NCBI GenBank assembly: GCA_034401135.1
Contig: JAWZSP010000008.1
Coordinates: 496,001 to 560,000 of the forward strand
From: Volutella citrinella
Lineage: Eukaryota > Ascomycota > Sordariomycetes > Hypocreales > Nectriaceae
DNA: 64,000 nt
Reading direction: 5' to 3'
The position numbers and the translations under genes were made by a program. The notes under the pieces are model-generated. The model had not been told where the DNA came from. It saw only the letters and a list, made by a program, of their open reading frames with translations, and did not search any database. Below are positions 1-11,112 of the stretch, in pieces. Numbering within the stretch: the first letter of the stretch is position 1; every line of letters begins with the position of its first letter.

Positions 1-73
1 CTCTGCTCCGACGACGTCTCTGCCCTCTCTCTCTTCTCATCAGACCAGCACAAGCACAAGCACCACCAGCATC

Positions 74-1192
74 ATGCCTACCCACGTGCACGACATTGCG
101 GCGGCTGATGTCCACCGCCAGGTGCAGCAGCTCATCCACGAGCTGGTCAACATCACCGACACCACAGGCGAGTTCCTGATGACGCTCGCCGATGGCCAGG
201 TCATCGACACCAAGGGCTGGAACGACTGGGAGTGGACGCACGGCATCGGCCTGTACGGCATCTGGAAGTACTATGAGCTGACGGGCGAGGACAAGTGGCT
301 CAAGGTCATCGAGGACTGGTTCCAGGCCCGGTTCGCCGAGGGCCACAAGGGCAAGAACATCAACACTATGGCCGTCTTCCTGACGCTGGCCTACGTCTAC
401 GAGAAGACGGGCAACCCGACCTACCTGCCCTGGCTCGACAGCTGGGCCGAGTGGGCGATGCACGAGCTGCCGCGCACCAAGTTCGGCGGCTTCCAGCACA
501 TCACGTACCTCGAGGTCAACGAGCAGCAGTTGTGGGACGACACGCTCATGATGACGGTGATGCCGCTAGCCAAGATCGGCCTGGTGCTCAACCGACCGCA
601 CTACGTCGCCGAGGCGAAGCGCCAGTTCCTGCTGCACGTGCAATACCTGTTCGACACCAAGTCGGGCCTCTTCTTCCACGGCTGGACCTTCAAGGAGGGC
701 GGCCACAACTTCGCCAACGCGCTGTGGGGCCGCGGTAACAGCTGGGTGACGATTGTCATCCCCGAGTTCCTCGAGCTCCTGGGCCTCGACGAGGCGGACC
801 CGATCCGAGCGCACCTGACCAACACGCTGGTGAGCCAGTGCGAGGCGCTGACCAAGCTGCAGATGCCCAGCGGCCTGTGGCGGACGCTGCTCGACGTGCC
901 CGAGGAGGAGGGCTCGTACGTCGAGGCCAGCGCCACGGCGGGCTTCGCGTACGGAATGCTCAAGGCGGAGCGGCGGCGGTACATTGGGCACGAGTACTCC
1001 GAGGCGGCCATCAAGGCCGTCAAGGCGGTGCTGGAAAACATCAGCCCCGAGGGCGAGCTGCTCAACACGTCGTTTGGCACGGGCATGGGCCACGACCTAC
1101 AGCACTACAAGGACATCCCGCGGACGAGCATGCCGTACGGCCAGGCCATGGCCATGATGGCGCTCGTCGAGTTCCTGCGCGCTTTTTACTGA
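74..1192 (+). CDS. GH105 unsaturated rhamnogalacturonyl hydrolase-like protein
   Basis: Single-exon gene for 372 residues that resembles glycoside hydrolase family 105 (YteR/RhiN type) over its whole length. Family members remove the unsaturated terminal uronic acid from oligosaccharides released by pectin or rhamnogalacturonan lyases. Visible family features are the W-x-W-T-H-G-I-G stretch near residues 52-59, the acidic pair D155-D156 in LWDDTLMM where the general acid is expected, and the GRGNSW motif near residue 225. Alternating helical segments fit an (alpha/alpha)6 barrel. There is no signal peptide, so the product is probably intracellular and acts on imported oligosaccharides. The ATG at 74 gives a normal family N-terminus. 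No introns were seen. Family is fairly sure; the exact substrate is inferred. Confidence 0.9.
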   Translation: MPTHVHDIAAADVHRQVQQLIHELVNITDTTGEFLMTLADGQVIDTKGWNDWEWTHGIGLYGIWKYYELTGEDKWLKVIEDWFQARFAEGHKGKNINTMAVFLTLAYVYEKTGNPTYLPWLDSWAEWAMHELPRTKFGGFQHITYLEVNEQQLWDDTLMMTVMPLAKIGLVLNRPHYVAEAKRQFLLHVQYLFDTKSGLFFHGWTFKEGGHNFANALWGRGNSWVTIVIPEFLELLGLDEADPIRAHLTNTLVSQCEALTKLQMPSGLWRTLLDVPEEEGSYVEASATAGFAYGMLKAERRRYIGHEYSEAAIKAVKAVLENISPEGELLNTSFGTGMGHDLQHYKDIPRTSMPYGQAMAMMALVEFLRAFY

Positions 1193-2276
1193 GCAGCCAC
1201 CGGCTTTCGTCTGCTTGGCGCGTGTGCGGGGAACCTGGCAAGCCTGACCAAGGGAGGGGCTTTTTTCACGAGAGTATATGTATGAGTCTCGGGCATCGGA
1301 TGAGGAATGACTTTTGGATGGCGACAATTGTGTTTGAATCAAAAGATTCTAGAGTTTAGGCGAGCCACATGCGCTTATCGGACGGGTTTTGTCTTTCGCC
1401 CCCATGGTCTCTCTTTCGCAGCAGTGACATGTGAGGGAGTCGTGATTGTAAATTTGCGACAACGGCAGGTGCATGCATGAACGGATCGTGCCCACGTGAC
1501 CGGCCCTGGACGGAACTGGTCTCGGAGAACCGACTCGAAGATGTCTAATTATCACATTGCCTGAATCCCAGCAATTGAGCTTCAGAGCCCCTGGCATCCA
1601 TCTGCAGTCAGGGCCCCTCGTGCTGCCACTGGCTCGCCCGTAGCCCGTAGAGGGGTCACGCACCGCTGCCTGCCGCCATCGCTAACCGCCGCAAGCTCAC
1701 GCAAATCCCATCCCTCCCACCCGCCCCGCAGCGAAACCGCCCCGCAGCGAAACCGCCCCGAACGGGCTGGTCCAGCGGGTGCCTCTGCGCCTGCGCGGGT
1801 CGTCGCGCCCGCCCTCAGGGTTGTCGATTGGACCATCGGCCGGCACCCACACCGAGTGCGTCGCTCTTTTGGATCCTCGGTGCGTTGTATTGTCTGCACT
1901 GCGTATCTCCGGGCCTTCGGCCGGGTGCGACACTCGCTGAAGCTAATCGTCCTTGAGAGTCTCCGAGTGAGACGCCGCCTCGCGCCCTTTGTCGATCGCC
2001 TCATTCCTCCCGGCACGCCTCGATTCTCTCGCTGAGCCTTCCCGTCGCGTGCGCCCGTCGCCGAATCGCATCGACGGCCACACATCCATCAGGAGCCCGC
2101 TAGCTCGCGTCCCGCCAGCCCACTGCCGCCTCGTGCCTGTAGCAATCGCCCCGCTAGGGTCCAAGGTTAAAGAAACGCCGCCGGTCTCTACGTCACCACT
2201 TCTCCCTTCTGATCCAACGCCCTGGCTGCGCACCGCAGGCCGGGAAATCTCAGACTTGTTCAATTCAACACGCGCA
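1193..2276. other. Intergenic region between the GH105 and MFS genes
   Basis: About 1.1 kb with no gene I can support. It holds the 3' end of the GH105 gene and the promoter and leader of the MFS transporter. The only structure seen is a 16-bp unit, GCCCCGCAGCGAAACC, in two exact tandem copies at 1723-1754 followed by GCCCC. An open frame runs from 1989 into the MFS gene, but the codons before 2277 look like leader, not protein. Confidence 0.6.
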
Positions 2277-4047
2277 ATGTCGCCTTCGAGAGCTACCCAC
2301 GCTGCGCGCACCAGCTCGTCGGGATCCTTCCACGCCGGCGCTCCCATCCCCACCATCAGCGCACTGCGCCGCCAGACCTCGCACCGTTACCAGACCTTTC
2401 CCACCACCCCACCAAAGACACCGCTCGAGCAACCCATCCTCGACGACTCGAGCTCCTCGTCCACGGCCCACGATGGCGATGAGACGCCCCTGCCCGTGCG
2501 GCAGCTGCTACTGCTAGCCTTCCTGTCGCTGGCCGAGCAGACGGCCCTCAATTCCATCGCGCCGTACCTCCCCGACATGGTCGAGTCGATGCCCGGAATT
2601 CCGGCCGAGAAGGCTGGATTGTACATTGGCATCCTTGCCAGCTCCTTTGCTCTGGCCCAGCTGTCGACCAATTTCCTCTGGGGATACTTGTCCGACCTCA
2701 TAGGGCGAAAGCCAGTTCTGCTGCTCGGAACATTTTCCCTCATGTGCTGCTTCTCCGTCTTTGGCTTATGCAAGCAGTACTGGCAGATTGTCATTGTCCA
2801 CGTCGCCATGGGCCTTCTCAATGGCAACGCTGCCTGCGTGCCGGCTGTTCTTGGCGAAGTAACGGACCGCTCCAACCAAAGCCGCGCCTTTACGTATTTG
2901 CCCATCCTCTACTCACTAGGTGGCATCACTGGGCCTGCGATTGGCGGTGTTCTCGTCGGCAAAGTGAGCTCCAATTTCCCATACCTGGGGCCCAATCTTT
3001 TCAGCGCAGCTATTCTGGCGTGCAGTATCATAGCCGTCGGTCTATTCTTTGAAGAGACTCTTGAACAGCCAGGCGGTGATTTTGACCTCGGCGAGTGGAT
3101 TGTCGGCCTGTGGAGCAAGTGTACGGCTTGCCTGTCGCTGTCCAGAAAGCCGCAACGAGCGTCCTGGAGCGCCCGCTGGCCTCGTCGCGGTAGCACCACC
3201 CAGCCCTTAATTGCGGCCAACGATTCTACGTCTGAAGAAGAGGATGACGACGCCGACGAGTGCACCGGGAGCCCCGAGGAGCTAAAGTCTTTTGGTTTGC
3301 GCACACTATGGCGCGAGATCAGCAGCACGACCATTCTCCTTCTCTTTACATACCTCGTGTTCCAGCTATCCAACATTTCTTTCAACAGCTTATACCCGAT
3401 TTTCGTTGCGTCACCCCCGCCCACGGGCCGAGACCTGCTTCCTCGAACAATTGGTGTCAGCCTTAGCCTGGCGGGCTTTGCTTCCCTCCTCTTTCAAGCT
3501 TTCGTGTTTCAGTCCCTGAAGGCCAAGCTTGGCAACCTGGGGACATATCAATGCTCAATTCTTGGAATAGGCATCTGTCTGGTCATGATGCCCTTTGTTG
3601 GCTACATTGAGAGCCCGCCACTCTTTGGCATTTGGAGCGGAAAGGTGTGGCTCTACATTGAACTGGCGTTTGTCCTCATCATCAGGAATATCTGTGCTGT
3701 TGGTGGCTTGTCCAGCGTCATGCTGCTCGTGAGTATCACCAAACCGCCACCACTGATAGAATACTTACCCGTTCTAGATTACCAATTCCGCGCCTTCCAA
3801 CGCGAGCCTGGGCAGCCTCAACGGCATTGCACAGACTCTATCCGCCCTCGGGCGCAGTATTGGGCCTTTCGCTGCAGGTGGCCTCTTTACCCTGTCGACG
3901 GGCATTCACCCGAAGGGAGAGGCACTCGCATGGTGCTTGTTCGGCGGGCTTGGCCTTTGCGGATTCGCCGCGTCGCTTTTCATCCGACGCGATGGTTTGG
4001 AGAGTGATGACTGGGCTGGGTCGAGCCAGGACGACGAGGAGGCCTAA
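2277..4047 (+). CDS. MFS transporter, DHA1 / ZIFL-YCR023C-like
   Basis: Two exons, 2277-3728 and 3778-4047, around a 49-nt intron with donor GTGAGT and acceptor CTAG. Splicing gives a 573-residue major facilitator with about 12 membrane segments. Evidence includes the loop 2-3 signature G-Y-L-S-D-L-I-G-R-K-P, the LYSLGGITGPAIGG stretch typical of drug:H+ antiporter-1 proteins, and in exon 2 the ITNSAPSNASLGSLNGIAQT and GRSIGPFAAGGLF motifs typical of the fungal YCR023C/ZIFL branch. A long central cytosolic loop holds an acidic run (SEEEDDDADE). The N-terminal 75 residues are Ser/Pro-rich and cytosolic. I chose the ATG at 2277, although the frame is open back to 1989. The transported substrate cannot be told from sequence. 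Confidence 0.88.
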
Positions 4048-5084
4048 TTGCTTCAGATGCAGCTTCCGCAGTCCTGGCGAGTCATGAGCGACGACAGCAA
4101 ACCTAAAAGCGAATATGAATTGATGAATGGAGGCAGGTATATGATATTTGGTGTTGGGCACAGGACAGTAGGCGAGCATACCGGGAACCTGGTACTTACA
4201 AGCATTGACTAGATGATATAGCATTACATACGTAGATGATGGCGATTTGCATGCGGATGTTTTTCCGGTGTATGAGGCCATAATATAAAAAAAGAGCGGT
4301 GTCGATTATCGTTTCCATTGGCTCTTGAATTTCATCACACTCAGCTAGGTAAACAGGGTACAGTGATTCAGGCCGTCCCCGTGTGATGTCATTGATCCTA
4401 CAGCTTACATATCACACTGCACAAGGAGTTGGGGACGATGTACTATTTGAGGCCATCAAAGTTCGACAACACTATATATATCATGTACTGACTATTCAAG
4501 AGCGTCTACAGAGACGCAAGGAGGATCACCAAACGAGAAGGATACAGCTACAAGTTGAATCTTGGCTTCCAGCCGGCAAACAGGTCGACACTTCATGACA
4601 CAGCTTGAGAGCTTGGCATGCCAATTAAAGATATGGCCTGAAAATCGAACTAAAGCAAGATGATGCACGCCCAAGACATGCATCAGTTATGTCTTTAATG
4701 TGGACAGGTGATAAAATTCCAGACTAGTGACGCATTTGGTTCTAATGGGTTCGTGGAGTTGCCAGCAACACGGCTTCGGATTTCTACAAGTTCAGATGAG
4801 GGTCTTGTAAAGGCCAAGTTGCATATCCAAACAGAGTAGCCATGAGAATGGTGATGCCATAGACAAGTCACTTGATGCATCACGTCATGGTGAGAACAAT
4901 CCATGTGAAAACTCCAGGTCGCTTTGTTGTTGCCATGCTGTTTTAATCGTACAGACGAGATATCTCAAGGAAACCAATTTTTCATCATCATAATCATACA
5001 CCACGTGCTCCATGTAAAAGTACACAAGACTCCGCTCACTCGTACAGCGCCGTTATTGCAGTAGAATGCCGTTCATCATCGTCA
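4048..5084. other. Convergent intergenic region
   Basis: About 1 kb between the ends of two converging genes. It is AT-richer than the flanking coding DNA and has only short chance frames. It probably holds the 3' untranslated regions of the MFS gene and of the coiled-coil gene. No repeat or RNA gene was recognised. Confidence 0.6.
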
Positions 5085-5656
5085 TCAGATACCGTGGCCT
5101 GTCGCTGTGTTAGCAGCCTCGCTTCACCCAGTCATCAGACAAACTTACGCCCGAGGGCCCGACCGGCCTTGGACATCTCCTTAGCATGCGTGGCCTTGAG
5201 CTTGGCCCGCCTAGCATCCTCCTTGGCCTCGATCTCGAGGCGCTTAACCACCTCACGGGCCTCACGCACGCTGGTACGAGCCTCGGCCCGGGCACGGTCA
5301 GCCTCGCGCTCGGCGTGCTCAGCATCAGCCATGCGCTGGCGGGCGTCGACGTAGCTGGGGTCGTCATCGAGGCCGCGGCTACGGCTCAGGAGACCGCCCG
5401 ACCTGCGGGTGCTGTGGCGGCGCGAGCGCGAGCCGCTCGAGCTGGAGCTGGAGCTCATGGAGCTGCGGCCTCCAGAGGAGACGCGGCCGCGGCGGTGGGG
5501 GCTGGGGGACGAGGTGCGGCGGTGGAAGAGGCCGCCCTTCTCACGGACGGGCTCGGGAGGTGGGGGGGATGCGGTGCGGCGGTGGAAGAGGCCGTGCTTC
5601 TCCCGGACGGGCTCCGGAGGCGGAGTGGGTGGGCGGCGGGATCCGAAGAGAGGCAT
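5085..5656 (-). CDS. Small basic protein with duplicated Pro-rich motif and coiled coil
   Basis: Minus-strand gene starting at 5656 (MPLFGSRRPP). The main exon runs to 5149. It is followed by a GTAAGT donor, a GCTAAC branch site and an acceptor at 5105-5106 (or 5099-5100), so a 44-50 nt intron is likely; the short second exon then ends at a stop at 5085-5087. Without splicing the frame stops at 5135. The product has about 173-175 residues. A motif of about 19 residues, PPPEPVREKxGLFHRRTxS, occurs twice near the N-terminus, followed by Ser/Arg-rich sequence. The C-terminal third is an Ala/Glu/Arg-rich helix likely to form a coiled coil. I do not recognise a known family; the function is unknown. 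Confidence 0.65.
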
Positions 5657-7785
5657 GGTGGTGGTGTTGTGGCGTGTAAGTGAGGTTGTAACTGTAATTG
5701 TGTATTCAGTGCAAAAAGATTGGAGACGATCGTATTGTTGGACAGTTCCGTCTCGTCCTTTTAACATTGCACCCGCGATGGCTACTTGCAGTGCTTGCGA
5801 TGACATGCCATCTGGACCTCCGCCTGATTTACGGCGGTGACGTCAGGCCGTTTCCAGGGTCCTCCAGGGTTCACGCATCCCCAATGCCCACGACCAGCCT
5901 ACAGGATGCGACGTCGTCAGGATCGGCCCAATCACCAGCGGCTTGTGACGCGATCGGCCTCCAGGTGAGCCCGCGCTTGGCCAAGCGGCCTGTGGGATTG
6001 TCGTCGAGTTGGACAATCATGACGCTGATGATGTCGCCGCCCGAGCGCTTCGACCGCCGTTGACGTCGATGGAGGGCAGATGGCCGCAAAACAAGCATGC
6101 CAGGCTTGGGTACTCTTAGCTAGGTCAAGGGCGTCAGGCCACCCGGTTACCCATCCAAGCAGCACCATACACGCCGCGGCATACGAGGCGGTCCCCCGTC
6201 TCGTGTTGTGATACTGAGCCGGTCTCAAGTGTTAGACCTCGTATGGCCCGGCCCACGCCTGAGCCTTGCCAGCGAACCAGCTGCTGCATGCGTCGTGCTT
6301 CCAGAAGAAGCCGTGTGGCGCCTGTAGCCACGTCTGGGCCGAACCATGGAACCCGGCCAGCATGTCGGGCCCAGTGCACGCGGGGCATCCACGGCATCGT
6401 CGTCAGGGCCAGCACACATCCGAGTAGCCGCACATCCAAGTAAAACACACTGTCCCTCGTCCCCGCATATCCCAAAGGTACTTGTCACCCATTTCCTCAG
6501 CTCCTGCCCGCCTGCATGGTTCATACGAGCTGCACTGCTGACGCCGGACTCGGGCCCGCATCCCACACGCAGATCCGATCCTCTGTTACCGTCCTCGACG
6601 TGTCCTGCCCCCCTTCATGCAAGTGAGAAAAAAAAACGACTGGCAGAGCCCAAGGCCACCTCATCATCCTCCAGTCCTGCAAAAGAAGCAAAGTCCAAAT
6701 TCCAATTCCAATTCCCGTATTCGCCCATCCAGCACGTTTGACGTGTGTGTCCCGAGGACTGGCGGGTGGCGATCCCAATTCGTCCCTCGTCGTTTCAGAA
6801 ACACAAGGGGGGGCGACTGCGACGACAAGAATTGCTTTTTTAGACTTTTTCACGATCTTTTTTTAGTATCTCGCCCGTTGGAGTTGAGGCGGCATGGCAG
6901 CGCGGGGCCGGCAAAGGGAGGAAAAGGATGATGTTCGCTTATTACAGACAGAATACAGGCTCGGGGTGTGCAAGCCAACTAAAAAAAAAATACAAAAAAA
7001 GTACTAGTAGTAGTGATAGCAACAGCAGTCTAGGCCGGTGCCTGGGTAGGTTCAGCTTTCCGTCCCAATCTCCCCGTTTCTCCTTCATCGTCTTCTTTTT
7101 CTCTCACCCACGCAGCACAGCCTGGTTGATGTCCATCCCTTGTTCCCCCCTCCCCCGTCCCTGATTCAAACGGCTCCGGGTCAGCAGTTCCGCCACAGAG
7201 GGGCGTCCGCACTAAGGTTGTAAAACAAACTTTGGCAAAAAAAAAATTGGAATCGACAAGAAAAACTCATGCAACAAACACCATGTCCCTATGTGCATAT
7301 ATGCCGCACTGATATGTACAGAGAACTCCCCCTGTTCCCCCAAATAGGTAAAGGGGCAGGGGGAAGAAGGCAGACGTGAAAATAAAAGAATAAAAAGGGG
7401 AAATAGGAGTCGCACGCATGTCTGCGCAGCTGGGAGCGTGGCCATTGGTGCTGCTGAGCGGGCGTACAGGGCGCAGCAGCAGAAATGAAGATGCAGGCCC
7501 GTCCTAGATCCCGCATCACACTAGTAAAAGCTGGGGCGTAACGCAGCGTAGGGTCGACGCTCGCCTCAAATTGGGGTATTTCGCAAACAAATGTCAGGTA
7601 GGTGGAGATGGTGGCCTGGCAGCTCTTTAGGGGGAGGTGCCGTGCCGTGTCGTCGCGGAGGAAGCAAACAATCGGCCGTCAGCGGGTTATCCCATGATGC
7701 ATACGCCTCTCCCGGTTCCAGGTGAAACGTGCACGCACGGGGGGTTGGCGTCTCGCTCGTCGTCGTGTCATCGTCGCGGGCGCCT
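5657..7785. other. Gene-free region between the coiled-coil gene and rho3
   Basis: About 2.1 kb. The left part is the promoter of the coiled-coil gene; the right part holds the 3' untranslated region of rho3. Several A or T runs lie between 6620 and 7390. The open frames here are short, have no recognisable motif and are unlikely to be genes. Confidence 0.55.
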
Positions 7786-8667
7786 CTACATGATGACGCA
7801 CTTGCTCTCCTCGCGGTCCTTCTTGACGCTCAGGGCCACACGCGCCGCCTCGGTGAAGGCCTCGTTGACGCCCCGGTTCTTCATGGCCGAGCACTCGAGG
7901 TATCGCAGCGCGCCTATGCGCCGGGCCACCTCGAGGCCCTGGTCGTAGCTGATCATCGGTCGCTTCTCCCGGGGCTCGCCGTTCTCGGCGTCTTCCTCGT
8001 CGCCCTGCTCGCGCAGGTCGCACTTGAGGGCCACCAGCACGAGCTTGACGCCGGGGCAGTTGTCGGCAATCTCTCCCACCCACTTGGACTCGACGTTTTC
8101 CAGCGAGTCCTTGCTGTCGACCGAGTAGCAGAGCATGATCAGGTCCGTGTCGTCTGCGCCGCGGAGGAACGTCAGTTAGCGCGCCAGGCAGCAAGGGCAA
8201 GCGGCGAATTCGACCCAACGTACCGTAGGACAAAGATCTTAGTCGGTCGAATTCTTCCTGGCCGGCTGTATCCCAGAGGGACAGCTCAATGTGGACGTTG
8301 TCGACAAAGATGTCTGGAGGAGCACTGGCGCATTAGCATGTGCGCGAGTCATGGGCATCGAGAGGCGGTTTTTCGCACCATGAACGTAGTTCTCAAAGAC
8401 GGTGGGCTCGTAGACAGTCGGAAAGTAGCTGAAACAAAAGGTGAGCCAGAGGGTCCCTCCAACGGCAACGTTCAATGCACCAGAGCCCAGTGCTCCCTAC
8501 TCACCCTCTCGTAAAGACGTTAAGCAGCGATGTCTTACCGCAGGCACCGTCGCCCCTAGTCACACACACACGTCAGTTCGGCGCGCAGCGGCAGCGGAAT
8601 GGCGCGAGACGCACAGCAGTACCAGCTTGCGCTGGACCGTCTTGGATCCTCCACACAGAGCAGGCAT
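7786..8667 (-). CDS. rho3: Rho-family GTPase Rho3
   Basis: Five exons on the minus strand: 8615-8667, 8505-8555, 8379-8428, 8224-8313 and 7786-8153, giving 203 residues. All introns are GT-AG. The spliced protein has the P-loop GDGACGKTS, the effector region with YEPTVFENY, switch II WDTAGQEEFDRLRSLSY, the ALKCDL guanine-specificity motif, ECSA, and a C-terminal CaaX box CVIM for prenylation. The short start MPALCGGSK, followed by the HDIFVD segment and the SVDSKDSLENV stretch, points to the Rho3 branch and not Rho1, Rho2, Rho4, Cdc42 or Rac. Rho3 proteins act at the plasma membrane in polarised growth, through exocyst-dependent secretion and actin organisation. The small first exon is easily missed by gene prediction. 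Confidence 0.92.
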
Positions 8668-11112
8668 CGTGAACGGTCGTCGGGGTCGTCGTGTAGGTGG
8701 TGTGGTGGTGGTCTTGGTCGAGGAACGGGGCCGCGAGGCTCAAGGAGTAAAGCAGTGGCTAGGAAACGGAAAGCCGCTGGACGGAATCTAGGTCTGGTGA
8801 CGGCTCGGTCGAAACGTGGACGGTGGCGCGCTGGAGACTGCAGTGGCCGCGCAATCGCATGCGACGTTGTCGTGGATGGCGCACGAGCGAGGGGGAGGTA
8901 TAGGACCGGGTGAGTGCTGTACAAGACCGTACAGTGCTGGGGTTGCAAGCAGCTGATCAGGCGCACCGGCGGGAGGTGAAGCTGGTGTCCGGCGAGGAAC
9001 AGGAGAAGCAGAACGGGGTCGGAGCGGCGAGCGGTGGCGCGGGAGGGGGATAACGATAGTCGAGGCCCAGGATCGGAGGGATAAATGGATGGTGAAGGGG
9101 GCAGGGCCAGCAGAGGGAGCGGGAGAGAAGAGAGCACGGGACGGAGTGAGTCGTGCAGGCGATGAGGAAATGAGCCGCTGGGGGCATGAAGTCACAGCCC
9201 TGGAGAGGCCAAGGGAATGGAAAGACTCGTGATGCAGCCCTGTGATTGGTCGACCGGCAGCGCGATGGGTACCCGTTCTGTGCACTGGGGACTTGCACTG
9301 GGGACTTGCAGTGGAGCGCACAGTGGCCTCCTTCTCTTTCTCTGGGCGTCCACGCTCTGCCGCTGCCACTATAATCACAGCCTCAACGGTCCATCCTAGC
9401 GCTCGCTTTCGCCTGCTGCCCAGGGCAGTGGAGGTCCGGTCCGCATCGTCAATCAGCCGCCGTTGTCTAATGCAAGCGGACCACTGCACACCCACTAAGC
9501 AGCACGACCTGACGCTTGTCGCTCCAGGGCAAGGCCAGGTCTGGCAATTACTGTGTCGAGGCTAGCGCGCAGGGGTGGGTTCCGGGGCTGGGTTCTCAAG
9601 TCCCATCGCCTGCGCCGCTGTGCGCCTCCGAGAGGGGAACATGCTCCAAGGGGAACTCGATGGACTCAGTGCCCCGCTGCTGCAGTCTGAGCCATTGATT
9701 TAGCCTGGATGGTTCTGGCTGCTGCATGCACAATGCCTTTGGGGGGGGGGGGGGGGGGGCAACTGGTTCCCAAAGGCCATTCCCTCACGCATGGCAATCT
9801 TGCGGGCCGTCTTAGATTCTTGATTAGGGGGGCGTGGCGGCTGCTGTAGCGCTGGACCAGAGCTGGGGCCAATGCTGCGACTGTAATTAGCAGCCCAAGG
9901 TTGGATCGGGGCCAGTCCGTTTCCCTTTCATCAATTCGAGACCTTTCTTGCTGTCCGAGTGCTTGATTTAATTGTGGCAGAAGCCCCGACCTCCCTGTTA
10001 GCTGTGCTGTGCCGTGTCATGGATGCCACGTCCCTCGGCCTGGCCCCAGCGGTGCGTCTTAAACAGCACAATGCGATTGCTACATCGAGGACATGGCTGG
10101 ACTCGACACGCACATAATTAGGCTGTGGTGCCCTATTCAGCAATAGCCGCGGGAGAGCCATTAGATGGTCCAACGGGAAGGCGGCCAGAAGGCCGGGGTT
10201 GTCTGCACGTAGCATCCTTGGCTCGCGTTTTCTAGTCCTCCAGATCCCTCGGTGTCTTGAAGCGTGTCCTAGATTGCTGATGCGGCGGGGAAAGGCAGCA
10301 GCAATCTGCAGGGCATGTCGCAGAGGAATCGAGATTTCGAAAGTACCTCCCAGCACCGCCCATCGGATCACCATGATGCTTCCCGAACCATAGGTCTTGG
10401 CTACTACCACCCTCTCCTGCAGTAGCTGCGCAGAACGAACCTTCATACGCACAGACACGCACCCCGAACCAGTTGCATCTGCGCGGATAGCTTCCCCGAT
10501 GGCATCGTCTCGATCACTAACATGTGCCTCATTCAACTCAAATCCTACCGGTAGATTGTGCATTGGTCTTCCCCGCCTCCCCATCCTGCGCAGCTGTCGA
10601 TGCAAGAATGCATCGATCTCAGCTGCTCCTCTTCCTGCCAAAGCCTGTCGCCACCACCGCCGACGCCTCCATTGTGTGCTCTGCCCGTCCCGCCGTCAAA
10701 GCTAGACTTGACACCCCGCCCCCAATGGCTGTCCTTGGACCATCAGCATCAAGTGGTAATTCTTAGTATTCCATACATAGTATGCTGCGAGCTTTCACAT
10801 TGGTAGTCACTTTACGGAGGCCTGCTTGGTAGAGATCAATCTAACTTTGATATTGTAAATGCTTCTTTGGATGCCTGTGCAGAACTCCCTCGACGCCGTT
10901 CCCACGCCACGTGCAGCCGCAAACGACCTGAAGAGGCTTTATTCCCAGCCCAACCACTCCCAGCTGCCCGTTGTCCGTTGCAAAGGGGAAACAATAAAAG
11001 AAAATGCAAAACACATAGACTTTGTCTACATTGTTCAGTCCTCCAGACTCCATTCGGGAGCAAAACTCAATCACGGGATACCGTGACAGATAAACGCAAG
11101 GGCCCCCCAAAC
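8668..11112. other. Gene-free region upstream of rho3 and downstream of CWC25
   Basis: About 2.4 kb. It holds the promoter of rho3 (reading left) and the 3' end of CWC25. Seen here: two tandem copies of CACTGGGGACTTG at 9283-9308 and a run of 19 G at 9741-9759. A 236-codon minus-strand frame at 9931-10641 has no recognisable motif and was not called. Confidence 0.55.
9741..9759. repeat. Homopolymer run of 19 G
   Basis: Nineteen consecutive G bases in a non-coding stretch. It could be a genuine mononucleotide repeat with potential to form a quadruplex, or its length could be a sequencing or assembly artefact. Confidence 0.95.

Noticed and set aside
9931..10641. 236-codon open frame on the minus strand
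   Set aside because: No recognisable motif, no splice-linked neighbours, and composition like random GC-rich frames. Both strands are open in parts, so it was judged chance.
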